Notes under the pieces: model-generated | What the model was told of the DNA's origin: nothing | Seen by the model: only the letters and a program-made list of their open reading frames with translations | Database searches by the model: none | Assembly: GCA_025062295.1 (NCBI GenBank) | Contig: JANXAJ010000002.1 | Location: forward strand, 1 to 64,000 | Reading direction: 5' to 3' | From: Bacteroidia bacterium | GTDB lineage: Bacteria; Bacteroidota; Bacteroidia; SpSt-205 | DNA length: 64,000 nt | Made by a program: the position numbers and the translations under genes | Shown here: positions 49,097 to 57,531 of the stretch, one piece after another | Numbering within the stretch: position 1 is the first letter of the stretch | Layout: each line of letters opens with the position of its first letter

Positions 49097-49177
49097 GTAG
49101 ATGGTTTTATAGAATGCCGCACCTTCTCCAAGCCCAGTAGGGGCTATCTTCCCAAAGCCCTATCCAGCCCAGATTCC

Positions 49178-49185
49178 TACCTTTG
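49178..49185 (+). promoter_or_regulatory. TACCTTTG -7 box, 4 nt before acnA ATG
   Basis: exact TAnnTTTG. Confidence 0.7.
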
Positions 49186-49189
49186 CCTT

Positions 49190-51895
49190 ATGACGCAGTG
49201 GAAAAAGTCCTTTGGAGAGGGCTTAAGTTATATTGACTTGCCAGCTGCTGCTCAAGCATATGGCATAGATTTGACTGCGCTCCCTTATAGTCTCCGAATC
49301 CTTTTAGAAAATGCTCTCAGACACTTAGACGGCTTCAAGGTTACAGAAGCTCACCTAATGCCTTTCCGTCAATGGAGTGGGCGACCGAGTCCAGAGGAAG
49401 AGATTGCTTTTATTCCTGCTCGGGTGCTAATGCAGGATTTTACAGGGGTACCCGCTGCTGTTGACTTGGCTTCCTTGCGGGAGGCAGTCTCTGCAAATGG
49501 AGGAGACCCTCGCTCTATTAACCCTCTTGTTCCTGTAGACCTCGTGATAGACCACTCGGTTCAGGTTGACTCTTTTGGGAATGCCTCGGCCCTTCAGCGC
49601 AATATTGAGAAGGAATATCAGCAAAATCAAGAACGCTACGTATTTCTCAAGTGGGTTCAGCAAGCATTTGACAACTTTCGGATAGTTCCGCCAGGGATGG
49701 GGATTGTGCATCAGGTGAATTTGGAGTATTTGGCCCAGGTAATAACGGAGCGAGGTGGGTGGGTATTTCCAGACACGCTTGTGGGGACAGACTCTCACAC
49801 GCCGATGGTGAACGGCATAGGCGTGGTCGGATGGGGGGTGGGAGGCATTGAAGCAGAAGCAGCCATGTTAGGGCAGCCGTTTTACTTTCCCTGTCCAGAG
49901 GTTATTGGGCTGCGGCTGGAGGGATGCCTCCGACCTGGGGTCACAGCGACAGACCTTGTCCTCACAATTACAGAGCTGCTGCGAAAAGTAGGAGTCGTAG
50001 ATAAATTTGTGGAAATCTTCGGACCCGGTCTTTCCACCTTGACCGTTCCCGACCGAGCTACTATCTCAAACATGTCTCCTGAATTTGGATGTACAGTAAC
50101 ATACTTTCCGATTGATGAGCAGACTCTGACTTACTTGCGACTCACGGGACGCAAGCAGAGTAAGATTGAGGTTATTCGGCGGTATGCTGAGCTGAACCAT
50201 CTCTGGTGGAAAGCGGAGCAGATCCCGATTTACACGAAGGTCATCTCTCTGGACTTGGGTTCGGTAGAACCTGTAGTTGCGGGCCCTCGCCGTCCCCAGG
50301 ATAGAATTCCCCTGAGAGAGGTGAAGCAGATTGTTCAGCAAAACATACAAGGCACCTATCAGAAAAAGGGACTTTCGGTGAGTGCTCAGCCTCTGACCTT
50401 CCTAAAAGAAGCCCCCCCACCAAATGGATATGCCCATTTGTATGCGGGAGATGCGGACTACTTTCTCTCGGATGGGAGCGTCGTGATCGCTGCTATTACG
50501 AGCTGCACTAATACCTCTAATCCATCGGTGATGCTGGCAGCTGGACTCGTGGCGAAGAAGGCTGTATCCATGGGACTCACTCCCAAGCCCTGGGTCAAAA
50601 CGACTCTTGCACCCGGTTCTCGAGTCGTGACACGGTACTTAGAGAAAGCGGGACTCCTTCCTTACTTAGAAGCGCTTCGGTTTCATGTGGCGGGATATGG
50701 CTGTACAACTTGCATCGGCAATAGCGGGACGCTTCCACCCGCTGTCTCCCGAGGAATTCAAGAGAAAAACCTCGTCGTAGCGGCTGTCCTTTCAGGCAAT
50801 AGAAACTTTGAGGCCCGCATTCATCCACAGGTCAGAATGAACTTCCTTGCCTCTCCTCCTCTTGTGGTGGCTTATGCCCTTGCAGGAAGAGTAGATATTG
50901 ACCTGGAGAAAGAACCGATTGGCTACGACCCCGATGGCCAGCCAGTATATTTGCGAGATATCTGGTTTTCCCAAGAAGAGGTTGATCAGCTTTTGAAATC
51001 CGTGATTGATGAGGAGGACTACAAACTGAATTACGCTCATATTTTTGAAGGAGAGGCTGCATGGCAATCCCTTAAGGCCCCCTCTGGACATCTCTACGCT
51101 TGGGAGGAGTCATCAACATATATTCGTCGGGCGCCTTTCTTTGATGGGCTGACAGCGACTGTGCCTCCCCTCAAGGACATACTCAATGCGCGAGTATTGC
51201 TCGTTTTAGGTGACTCCGTAACAACCGATCACATTTCCCCAGCTGGCTCCATCCCCTCTCAATCCCCTGCAGGTCAATATTTGATTGAAAAAGGGGTAGA
51301 TGTGAAAGATTTCAACTCTTACGGGGCTCGGCGAGGCAATCATGAAGTGATGATGCGAGGGACTTTTGCAAATGTGCGCTTACGCAACAAACTGGTGGAG
51401 CGAGAGGGCGGCTGGACCCTTCATCATCCAACGGGTGAGCTTTTGCCTGTCTATGAGGCAGCCATGCGTTATCAAGCCGAAGGCACGCCACTCTTAGTGA
51501 TTGCAGGCAAAGAATATGGAAGCGGTTCCTCCCGAGATTGGGCAGCTAAAGGTCCAGCCCTTCTGGGTATCAAGGCTGTGATAGCAGAGAGCTACGAGCG
51601 CATTCACCGAAGCAACCTCGTAGGAATGGGCATCCTCCCCCTACAATTCCTCCCAGGGGAAAGTGCTGAAGTTTTAGGTCTTACAGGAAAAGAGATATAC
51701 ACGATCCACGGCATAAAGGAGGGACTCACTCCGCTCAAGCGTCTCTCGGTGAGCACAATAGACCCAACCACAGGCTCAAGCAGGCATTTTGAAGTGATAG
51801 CCCTTCTGCGCTCAGAGATAGAGGTGGCTTATTACCGACATGGGGGCGTTCTAAACTATGTTCTTCGGACGCAGTTCCTTGGAGGATCTGCCTGA
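49190..51895 (+). CDS. acnA: aconitate hydratase AcnA
   Basis: GTDSHTPMVNGIGVVGWGVGGIEAEAAMLGQP, SCTNTSNPSVM, GYGCTTCIGNSG, 901 aa. Confidence 0.97.
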   Translation: MTQWKKSFGEGLSYIDLPAAAQAYGIDLTALPYSLRILLENALRHLDGFKVTEAHLMPFRQWSGRPSPEEEIAFIPARVLMQDFTGVPAAVDLASLREAVSANGGDPRSINPLVPVDLVIDHSVQVDSFGNASALQRNIEKEYQQNQERYVFLKWVQQAFDNFRIVPPGMGIVHQVNLEYLAQVITERGGWVFPDTLVGTDSHTPMVNGIGVVGWGVGGIEAEAAMLGQPFYFPCPEVIGLRLEGCLRPGVTATDLVLTITELLRKVGVVDKFVEIFGPGLSTLTVPDRATISNMSPEFGCTVTYFPIDEQTLTYLRLTGRKQSKIEVIRRYAELNHLWWKAEQIPIYTKVISLDLGSVEPVVAGPRRPQDRIPLREVKQIVQQNIQGTYQKKGLSVSAQPLTFLKEAPPPNGYAHLYAGDADYFLSDGSVVIAAITSCTNTSNPSVMLAAGLVAKKAVSMGLTPKPWVKTTLAPGSRVVTRYLEKAGLLPYLEALRFHVAGYGCTTCIGNSGTLPPAVSRGIQEKNLVVAAVLSGNRNFEARIHPQVRMNFLASPPLVVAYALAGRVDIDLEKEPIGYDPDGQPVYLRDIWFSQEEVDQLLKSVIDEEDYKLNYAHIFEGEAAWQSLKAPSGHLYAWEESSTYIRRAPFFDGLTATVPPLKDILNARVLLVLGDSVTTDHISPAGSIPSQSPAGQYLIEKGVDVKDFNSYGARRGNHEVMMRGTFANVRLRNKLVEREGGWTLHHPTGELLPVYEAAMRYQAEGTPLLVIAGKEYGSGSSRDWAAKGPALLGIKAVIAESYERIHRSNLVGMGILPLQFLPGESAEVLGLTGKEIYTIHGIKEGLTPLKRLSVSTIDPTTGSSRHFEVIALLRSEIEVAYYRHGGVLNYVLRTQFLGGSA

Positions 51896-52490
51896 AATTC
51901 TGCATCCACACATCACCTCGGATCAGCTTCACCTTCTGAAAAGGTATGCTCTTGAGCTTCAAAGGGTCAATGTAACTCATAATCTCATCTCTCGGAAAGA
52001 CATCGCCTTTGTATGGGAACATCATATTATTCCCAGTTTGCTTTTTTTAGGATGGTGGCGATTCCCAGGGGGAGCGGTCGTCCTGGATATTGGCACGGGA
52101 GGGGGCTTACCAGGGATTCCATTGGCAATCGTCCACCCCCAAACCTCGTTCCTTCTCATAGATAGCACGCGCAAGAAGGTAGAAGCAGTCCGTTCCATAG
52201 TAAAAGAGCTGGGACTTTCTGCCCAAGTGGAGGTTCAGTGGGGAAGGGCTGAGCTTCTCTCAGCTCGGTTTCCCTTCATTGTGGGAAGAGCTGTAGCTCC
52301 CCTGCCCCGATTTCTTAGGTGGGCAGAGAAATGCCTCCTCTCAGAGGGCACAGTGTATTACTATACTGGTGAATCTGCCGACCCGCTCCCACCTCAATGG
52401 GAAGGGAAGTTTTATTCTTTCAGGAAATTGGTCCCACAGAACGATTACATAAAGGGTAAGGGAATCTTCCGTCTCAGACTCAGGCACTAG
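51858..52490 (+). CDS. rsmG: 16S rRNA (guanine(527)-N(7))-methyltransferase RsmG
   Basis: NLISRKDIAFVWEHHIIPSL, DIGTGGGLPGIPLAI, IDSTRKKVEAV, VGRAVAPLPRFLRW. Confidence 0.94.
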   Translation: MFFGRSSLEDLPEILHPHITSDQLHLLKRYALELQRVNVTHNLISRKDIAFVWEHHIIPSLLFLGWWRFPGGAVVLDIGTGGGLPGIPLAIVHPQTSFLLIDSTRKKVEAVRSIVKELGLSAQVEVQWGRAELLSARFPFIVGRAVAPLPRFLRWAEKCLLSEGTVYYYTGESADPLPPQWEGKFYSFRKLVPQNDYIKGKGIFRLRLRH

Positions 52491-52722
52491 CTCTTCGCTC
52501 TGCCCAGAGGAAAAATACAACGATTGAGACACTGAATTCCGCAGAGATTATAGCCTATTTACTTAGGGACGCTAATACCTTAGATAAGCGAAAGCTCCTT
52601 CTATGTTAAGAGCGTTTGCCTGTTTCTTGTATAAATGCTTGCAAACGGCATGAGCTGTATGGAAGCTTCATAATACTTACAAAATTTCTCTCTCAGAAGC
52701 GCTCCGAAATTCTATCGGCTTC

Positions 52723-52802
52723 CCTACCGAGTCGGCTGATTCTGGTATCTTCACCGAGCACGCCCTCGTCCTAAACTTCCAACTACGCTGCTTCTCGGTA
52801 GG
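52723..52802. repeat. 9-bp inverted repeat CCTACCGAG...CTCGGTAGG closing an 80-nt intergenic segment
   Basis: arms 52723-52731 and 52794-52802. Confidence 0.4.
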
Positions 52803-52848
52803 AGAGTTACCTCAGCCAGCATCCCATAGAAGGATACTTATGACAGAC

Positions 52849-53020
52849 TACTCTTCCGCCAGACTGGATAGAAGCTCGGAAACGAGGAGTGTCAGTAGTT
52901 GGCTTTGCTAAGCTTGATGCAGCAGCGGATGGAATTTCAGATTCACTCATAGCAGAGAGCGTCATAATTATATCAGGAGACGGAATAAGCAAAACTGACC
53001 TCTGTTCTAACGCTCATTGA
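52849..53020 (+). pseudogene. possible gene remnant without start codon
   Basis: open frame reading QTTLPPDWIEARKRGVSVVGFAKLDAAADGISDSLIAESVIIISGDGISKTDLCSNAH* preceded by in-frame TGA. Confidence 0.3.
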
Positions 53021-53131
53021 CTGTTCCTCGTTGGTCTGTGGGCGGCTGGCAGCCATCCTTCCCAATCTAAATTCAGCTTTTACCCCCTCCTAATTACTCT
53101 ACCTTATATCTCTCCTTCTCTAAGCCAGCCC

Positions 53132-54049
53132 TTATTTTTGAATGGCAATGATTAAGACTGCTCCATAAACGGAGCGCTGGTGAATCTCAAATCCACTTTT
53201 GCTCAGCTTCTCTTCTATAATGCGACACTTTTTCTCTAATCGGATCATCCATGCCTGAGAGGCTCGGAGTAGTTCATCAGAAAGGTGAGGAAAGAGAAGC
53301 GCTTCACACCCCTCACATGCAACTTTAGTCAAGGAGACCGAAGACCATCCCACCTCAGAAAGGATATCCTCTAATCTATACCCCTGCACTAAAAAAGGAG
53401 AACGAATAGGAGGTGGGGGCGGATAGAAAAGAATTTGTTCCTTCTGGGGTGCCCATGCTCCAGCTATCCATTGCACCTGCCCTTGACAGCCAGCCAATTC
53501 AGTATTTCGGAGTCCTATTGTCTCATGAAAAGGGTCTGGCTCAAGCGCCACCACCTCAGCACCCTGAAGGGCGAAGTAGACCGAAGTATCCCCATTATAA
53601 GCCCCAATATCTATCACTCTTTTGAGTTTCAAATCTATCTTGTAGCATTCCTCTGCAAATACCTCGTAGAAACTAGAAACTTCCCAAGAGAATTCCCCGC
53701 GAGTGAGAAAGTATCGCTGGGGAAGCAGTTTCCATACCAGAGCTGTCCTGTCAGGGGTCATCCCATGAAACTCAGGATACCCTCTTTTCCACAGGTAGAG
53801 AAGCGGAAGAAGGTTACTGGGACTCAGGGGATAGACCTCTTCTTGCATCTGCCCTGGAGGCTTGAGACGAAAGGAAGAGGATTGAGCCCATATCTCCCTC
53901 ATCGTCAGCCAAAGAGAAGGTATATAATCTTGAAAACGCCGTCTATTTTTCAGAAGGGCCAAGGAGAAAAGAGCTCTGCGCACAAGATTCTCATGCTTGC
54001 CCGCCCATCGGCTCAGGAAGAGAAAGTCTTTAGAAAGAGAGTGTAGCAT
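53132..54049 (-). CDS. FkbM-family methyltransferase
   Basis: VIDIGAYNGDTSVYFALQGAEVVALEPDP, KVACEGCEALLF. Confidence 0.85.
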   Translation of the reverse strand: MLHSLSKDFLFLSRWAGKHENLVRRALFSLALLKNRRRFQDYIPSLWLTMREIWAQSSSFRLKPPGQMQEEVYPLSPSNLLPLLYLWKRGYPEFHGMTPDRTALVWKLLPQRYFLTRGEFSWEVSSFYEVFAEECYKIDLKLKRVIDIGAYNGDTSVYFALQGAEVVALEPDPFHETIGLRNTELAGCQGQVQWIAGAWAPQKEQILFYPPPPPIRSPFLVQGYRLEDILSEVGWSSVSLTKVACEGCEALLFPHLSDELLRASQAWMIRLEKKCRIIEEKLSKSGFEIHQRSVYGAVLIIAIQK

Positions 54050-54077
54050 CCTACAGATTTCGCTGTAAGGTAAAGAA

Positions 54078-54085
54078 TATATTTG
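54078..54085 (+). promoter_or_regulatory. TATATTTG -7 box, 6 nt before GTG 54092
   Basis: exact TAnnTTTG. Confidence 0.65.
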
Positions 54086-54091
54086 CTTTAG

Positions 54092-55051
54092 GTGCGTACC
54101 TTCCTGCGGTGGCTAGGGGGTGTGTCATGGGTGCGGCGCTTCTATGAGGGAGAGGCAGTCATTTTGGCCCTTCATCGGGTGAGTAGAACCCCCTCCCTCA
54201 TGGGCTCAAGCTTCTGTCTTCACCCCGAAAGGCTTCAACACCTCCTCCTCCATCTCATCAAGAAGGGATATACTTTCATCTCCTTAGAAGCTCTTCTTTA
54301 TGCGCTTCAAGCAGATCATCCTCTTCATAAGGCTATCGTCCTCACTATTGACGATGGATACGCTGACTTTCTCGAGGAGGCCTACCCTATTCTAAAACAG
54401 CTAAAAATACCCTTCACAATGTATGTAGTAAGCAGTTTTGCAAAGAAGGAACTTTTTCCGTGGTGGGTAGGATTAGACCACCTCATTCAGGAGCGCCATA
54501 AGTTTATCTTAGAAGGATACTCTTACGAAGCTAAGGATTGGAAGAAGAAAAAGCGACTTTTCTCCCACCTTCAGCGGAGATATTTGAGAGAATCTCCTCA
54601 TAAAGCATGTGGAGCCATAGAATCTGCCTTTCGAAAGGCAGGCCTTCCTTCCGAAAAGTTGTACGAAGTGTGTTTAGATACTTATGCCTTGCACTCCCTA
54701 TCTCAGGACTCTCTCTGTAGGATCGGGGCTCATACTGTATCTCATCCGTGGCTTCCTTCTTTAGACTGGGAGAAATGGGAGAGAGAACTCTCTCATAGCA
54801 AGGCATTCTTAGAGGCGGTTCTTCAGCGGCTTGTAGTTGATTTTGCTTACCCCTATGGAGGGCCTCAGGACATTCCGACGGGCTTAGAGCGCCTGCTTAG
54901 CGAAATCGGCTACCGTAGTGCGGTAACGCTGCGCTGGAGTCCAGTGTATCGGGCTCATCGGTCTTCACCTTATAGGCTTCCTCGTCGAGTAGTGAATGCT
55001 AGCTTAGCAGCAGAAGACTTTCATCGCCCTCGCTGGCGGCGGATGGCTTAG
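54092..55051 (+). CDS. polysaccharide deacetylase-family protein
   Basis: VLTIDDGYADFLEEAYPILKQLKIPFTMYVVS, GAHTVSHPWL, VDFAYPYGGPQ; GTG start. Confidence 0.9.
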   Translation: MRTFLRWLGGVSWVRRFYEGEAVILALHRVSRTPSLMGSSFCLHPERLQHLLLHLIKKGYTFISLEALLYALQADHPLHKAIVLTIDDGYADFLEEAYPILKQLKIPFTMYVVSSFAKKELFPWWVGLDHLIQERHKFILEGYSYEAKDWKKKKRLFSHLQRRYLRESPHKACGAIESAFRKAGLPSEKLYEVCLDTYALHSLSQDSLCRIGAHTVSHPWLPSLDWEKWERELSHSKAFLEAVLQRLVVDFAYPYGGPQDIPTGLERLLSEIGYRSAVTLRWSPVYRAHRSSPYRLPRRVVNASLAAEDFHRPRWRRMA

Positions 55052-55754
55052 CTTTTTCTTCCTCTTGATTGAAGACTCGTCTCCAATAAGCCCGCCCTAT
55101 AGGCGGCAAGCGATAATGAAGGGTTTTCCAGTAGGCTCGGACTCTTTCTGGAGAGAACCCATAACGCTGTGCCGCTTCCTCTACCCACCTCCACCGTTGC
55201 GGAAGGTATCTCCTCCATATCCGAACTAAGAGCCCCCGCACCCTCGCACTCATCCACCATATCGCATACACAGTCCCTCGGTTGAGCTGCTTATAGGCAA
55301 TCTCCCCGACATCCAAAGCGTAGGGATACTTTTCCCTCAGAGAGAGAGCCGTATCACCAATAACAAGGCGCCCTGTAGAAGTATCAAGAGCCTCATTATT
55401 TTCTGAAAGGAGGGTCCAGAGAGGAAGGGCTTTTTTCTCCATGAGATGCCTTACAATTCGGGCGGAAGAGAGGGAACGGCGATCTATGACGAGGCGTTTC
55501 CAACTTGAGGGAGGCATCTCTCCAATCAAAAGCACACTCTTCACTTGCCCTCGGCTAGCGATTCCCCAGCGAGTAAGACCCGTGTGAAGAGGCTTCACTG
55601 CCCCATATGGAAGCAGAGCTGCTTCACATGGAGAAGCCTGACAGACCTCCCAGAGGCACCGAGGGTCCGAAAAAAGTTCATAAGGCAGTCCTCCAGCTTC
55701 TAAAGCCCGCTGATAAGGGTAAGTGTTGAGAAAATCAAAAAGGCGTATCTGCAT
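54999..55754 (-). CDS. mqnA: menaquinone biosynthesis protein MqnA (chorismate dehydratase)
   Basis: FLNTYPYQRAL, CEAALLPYGAV, LVIGDTALSLREKYPYALDVGEIAY; operon with mqnE. Confidence 0.85.
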   Translation of the reverse strand: MQIRLFDFLNTYPYQRALEAGGLPYELFSDPRCLWEVCQASPCEAALLPYGAVKPLHTGLTRWGIASRGQVKSVLLIGEMPPSSWKRLVIDRRSLSSARIVRHLMEKKALPLWTLLSENNEALDTSTGRLVIGDTALSLREKYPYALDVGEIAYKQLNRGTVYAIWWMSARVRGLLVRIWRRYLPQRWRWVEEAAQRYGFSPERVRAYWKTLHYRLPPIGRAYWRRVFNQEEEKAKPSAASEGDESLLLLS

Positions 55755-56343
55755 CCACCGCCAAAGCTCTCATGTAGAAATGTCCATCCAGCAGGCGGAC
55801 ACCCCAGCTTAGCTGCCCTCGCCTATGATGAAACCGGTCTTGATCTGCAATAGGATAGCCCATAAGGGAACTTAGCAGAACTCGCAGAAGCTGCCCGTGG
55901 GTAATGATGAGAACGCTCCCCGTGGAGTAGAGACTTGCTACTAAGTGCATCCCTTCTTGAACTCGGCGGAGTAAGGCGGATAAACTCTCACCTTCAGGAG
56001 GGTGCCACTCCAGCTCCCCAGCTATCCAGCGCTGTCTCTGCTCCTGCAGAAGCGGCTTGACTTCCGCAATCAAACGCCCCTCCCAAAGCCCCCAATCCAT
56101 CTCATGGAAATGAGGAAGTTGGATAATCATGTCTTTAGAAGGAGCAATAATCTCAGCTGTCTCCAGGGCTCGCTGAGCAGGACTTGTAATGATGGCTTGA
56201 AAAGGAACGCCACTGAGAGCCTTCCGCCACGCATAGGCTTGTTTTCTCCCATTTTCTGATAAGGGGACATCCGTCCGCCTACCTAATAAGTAATCTTTTT
56301 TCTCAACCTCCCCATGACGAAGAAAAAAGTACTGCTGACACAT
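55735..56343 (-). CDS. histidine phosphatase family protein
   Basis: FFLRHGEVEKKDYLLGRRTDVPLSENGRKQA, SPAQRALETAEII, MDWGLWEG, ITHGQLLRVLLSSLM. Confidence 0.92.
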   Translation of the reverse strand: MCQQYFFLRHGEVEKKDYLLGRRTDVPLSENGRKQAYAWRKALSGVPFQAIITSPAQRALETAEIIAPSKDMIIQLPHFHEMDWGLWEGRLIAEVKPLLQEQRQRWIAGELEWHPPEGESLSALLRRVQEGMHLVASLYSTGSVLIITHGQLLRVLLSSLMGYPIADQDRFHHRRGQLSWGVRLLDGHFYMRALAVDADTPF

Positions 56344-57455
56344 CAGGTAGAAACCGATGAAAGCTTAATTGGGCGATAAAGGGAATCTCTCTCCTGAGGA
56401 GTATAGCCTGCAGAGATAATCAAATGCTCCAGCTCTTGGACGCTCATAGCCGGATGCTCCTCACCTCCAGCCATACTGTAGATCTTAGTGGTATCGTCTA
56501 TAGTTCCGTCCAAGTCATCTACACCGAAAGACAAGCTCAATTGAGCTGCTACGCGTCCTATCATAGGCCAGTAAGCTTTCAGGTGAGGAATATTATGAAG
56601 ATACAGGCGGCAAACAGCGTAGTTCTTCAAATCCTCTATTATAGATGTCTCCTTCAAATGCGAAAGAGCGTTATTTTCTCTACGAAATTTGAGGGGAATA
56701 AAACAGTTGAATCCGCCGCTCTCCTCTTGAAGCTCCCGCAGCAAACTCATGTGATGAATACGATGCTCATACCTCTCAATATGTCCATACAGCATGGTGG
56801 CATTAGAAGGAATCCCCAGCCGATGAGCTGTCCGATGAATCTCAAGCCATTCTTCAGTATTGGCTTTAGTAGCGCAGATTTGCTTCCGAATTTCTGGATG
56901 AAAAATTTCGGCTCCACCCCCTGGTAGAGAGTCTAACCCAGCCTCCTTGAGAGCTAAAAGCCCCTCTTCATAACTCATGCGAGAACGAGCACACATAACT
57001 TTGAGCTCTACAGCTGTGAAAGCTTTGACATGAATGTGAGGCAGAATTCGCTTGATGCGACGGATAATATCCGCATAGTACTCAATTCCTCGCTTCGGAT
57101 GAACTCCCCCGACGATATGCACCTCGGTCACGCCACTTCCCACATATCTGTGAGCTATAGCTTCAATCTCTTCAGGAGAATACTCCCATCCTCCCTCTTC
57201 TCCGGGCTTTCGGGCAAAAGAGCAGAAAGCACATTCATAAATGCAGATATTGGTGGGTTCAATATGAAAGTTCCGATTGTAATAGACGATCTGACCGTGA
57301 AGCCGAGAACGAACAAGACTAGCTAAGGCACCCAAGAAGGCAAGATTAGAGGAGTGGTAGAGGAAGAGAGCATCTTCGTCAGAGAGAGGGAATCCTTCTT
57401 CTACCTTCTCCCAGAGGGCTGCTTCTGCGGGGGAGAGTCGGGGTGGTCTAAGCAT
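56343..57455 (-). CDS. mqnE: aminofutalosine synthase MqnE (radical SAM)
   Basis: CIYECAFCSFARKPGE, HIVGGVHPKRGIEYYADIIRRIK, LPGGGAEIFHPEIRKQICATKANTEEWLEIHRTAHRLGIPSNATMLYGH; start reassigned to ATG 57455. Confidence 0.93.
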   Translation of the reverse strand: MLRPPRLSPAEAALWEKVEEGFPLSDEDALFLYHSSNLAFLGALASLVRSRLHGQIVYYNRNFHIEPTNICIYECAFCSFARKPGEEGGWEYSPEEIEAIAHRYVGSGVTEVHIVGGVHPKRGIEYYADIIRRIKRILPHIHVKAFTAVELKVMCARSRMSYEEGLLALKEAGLDSLPGGGAEIFHPEIRKQICATKANTEEWLEIHRTAHRLGIPSNATMLYGHIERYEHRIHHMSLLRELQEESGGFNCFIPLKFRRENNALSHLKETSIIEDLKNYAVCRLYLHNIPHLKAYWPMIGRVAAQLSLSFGVDDLDGTIDDTTKIYSMAGGEEHPAMSVQELEHLIISAGYTPQERDSLYRPIKLSSVST

Positions 57456-57458
57456 GGT

Positions 57459-57466
57459 CAAAGCTA
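57459..57466 (-). promoter_or_regulatory. TAGCTTTG -7 box, 3 nt before mqnE ATG 57455
   Basis: exact TAnnTTTG. Confidence 0.65.
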
Positions 57467-57519
57467 TAAACAAAAGCGGAGGTATTGGCGCTTTCTTTTT
57501 CTATGAGTAGGGGGTTTTT

Positions 57520-57527
57520 TACCTTTG
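57520..57527 (+). promoter_or_regulatory. TACCTTTG -7 box, 4 nt before E2 ATG
   Basis: exact TAnnTTTG. Confidence 0.7.
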
Positions 57528-57531
57528 AGGC

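Noticed and set aside
52840-52855. in-frame TGA before DWIEARKRG as possible selenocysteine
   Set aside because: No SECIS-like hairpin recognised and no selenoprotein family match; gene decay is simpler.
52807-52992. 61-aa minus-strand ORF in the rsmG-FkbM intergenic
   Set aside because: Low-complexity Ser/Pro-rich; the opposite-strand frame looks more protein-like.
53435-54046. 203-aa plus-strand ORF
   Set aside because: Antisense to the FkbM methyltransferase, which has clear family motifs.
56424-56927. 167-aa plus-strand ORF
   Set aside because: Fully antisense to mqnE, no protein-like motif.
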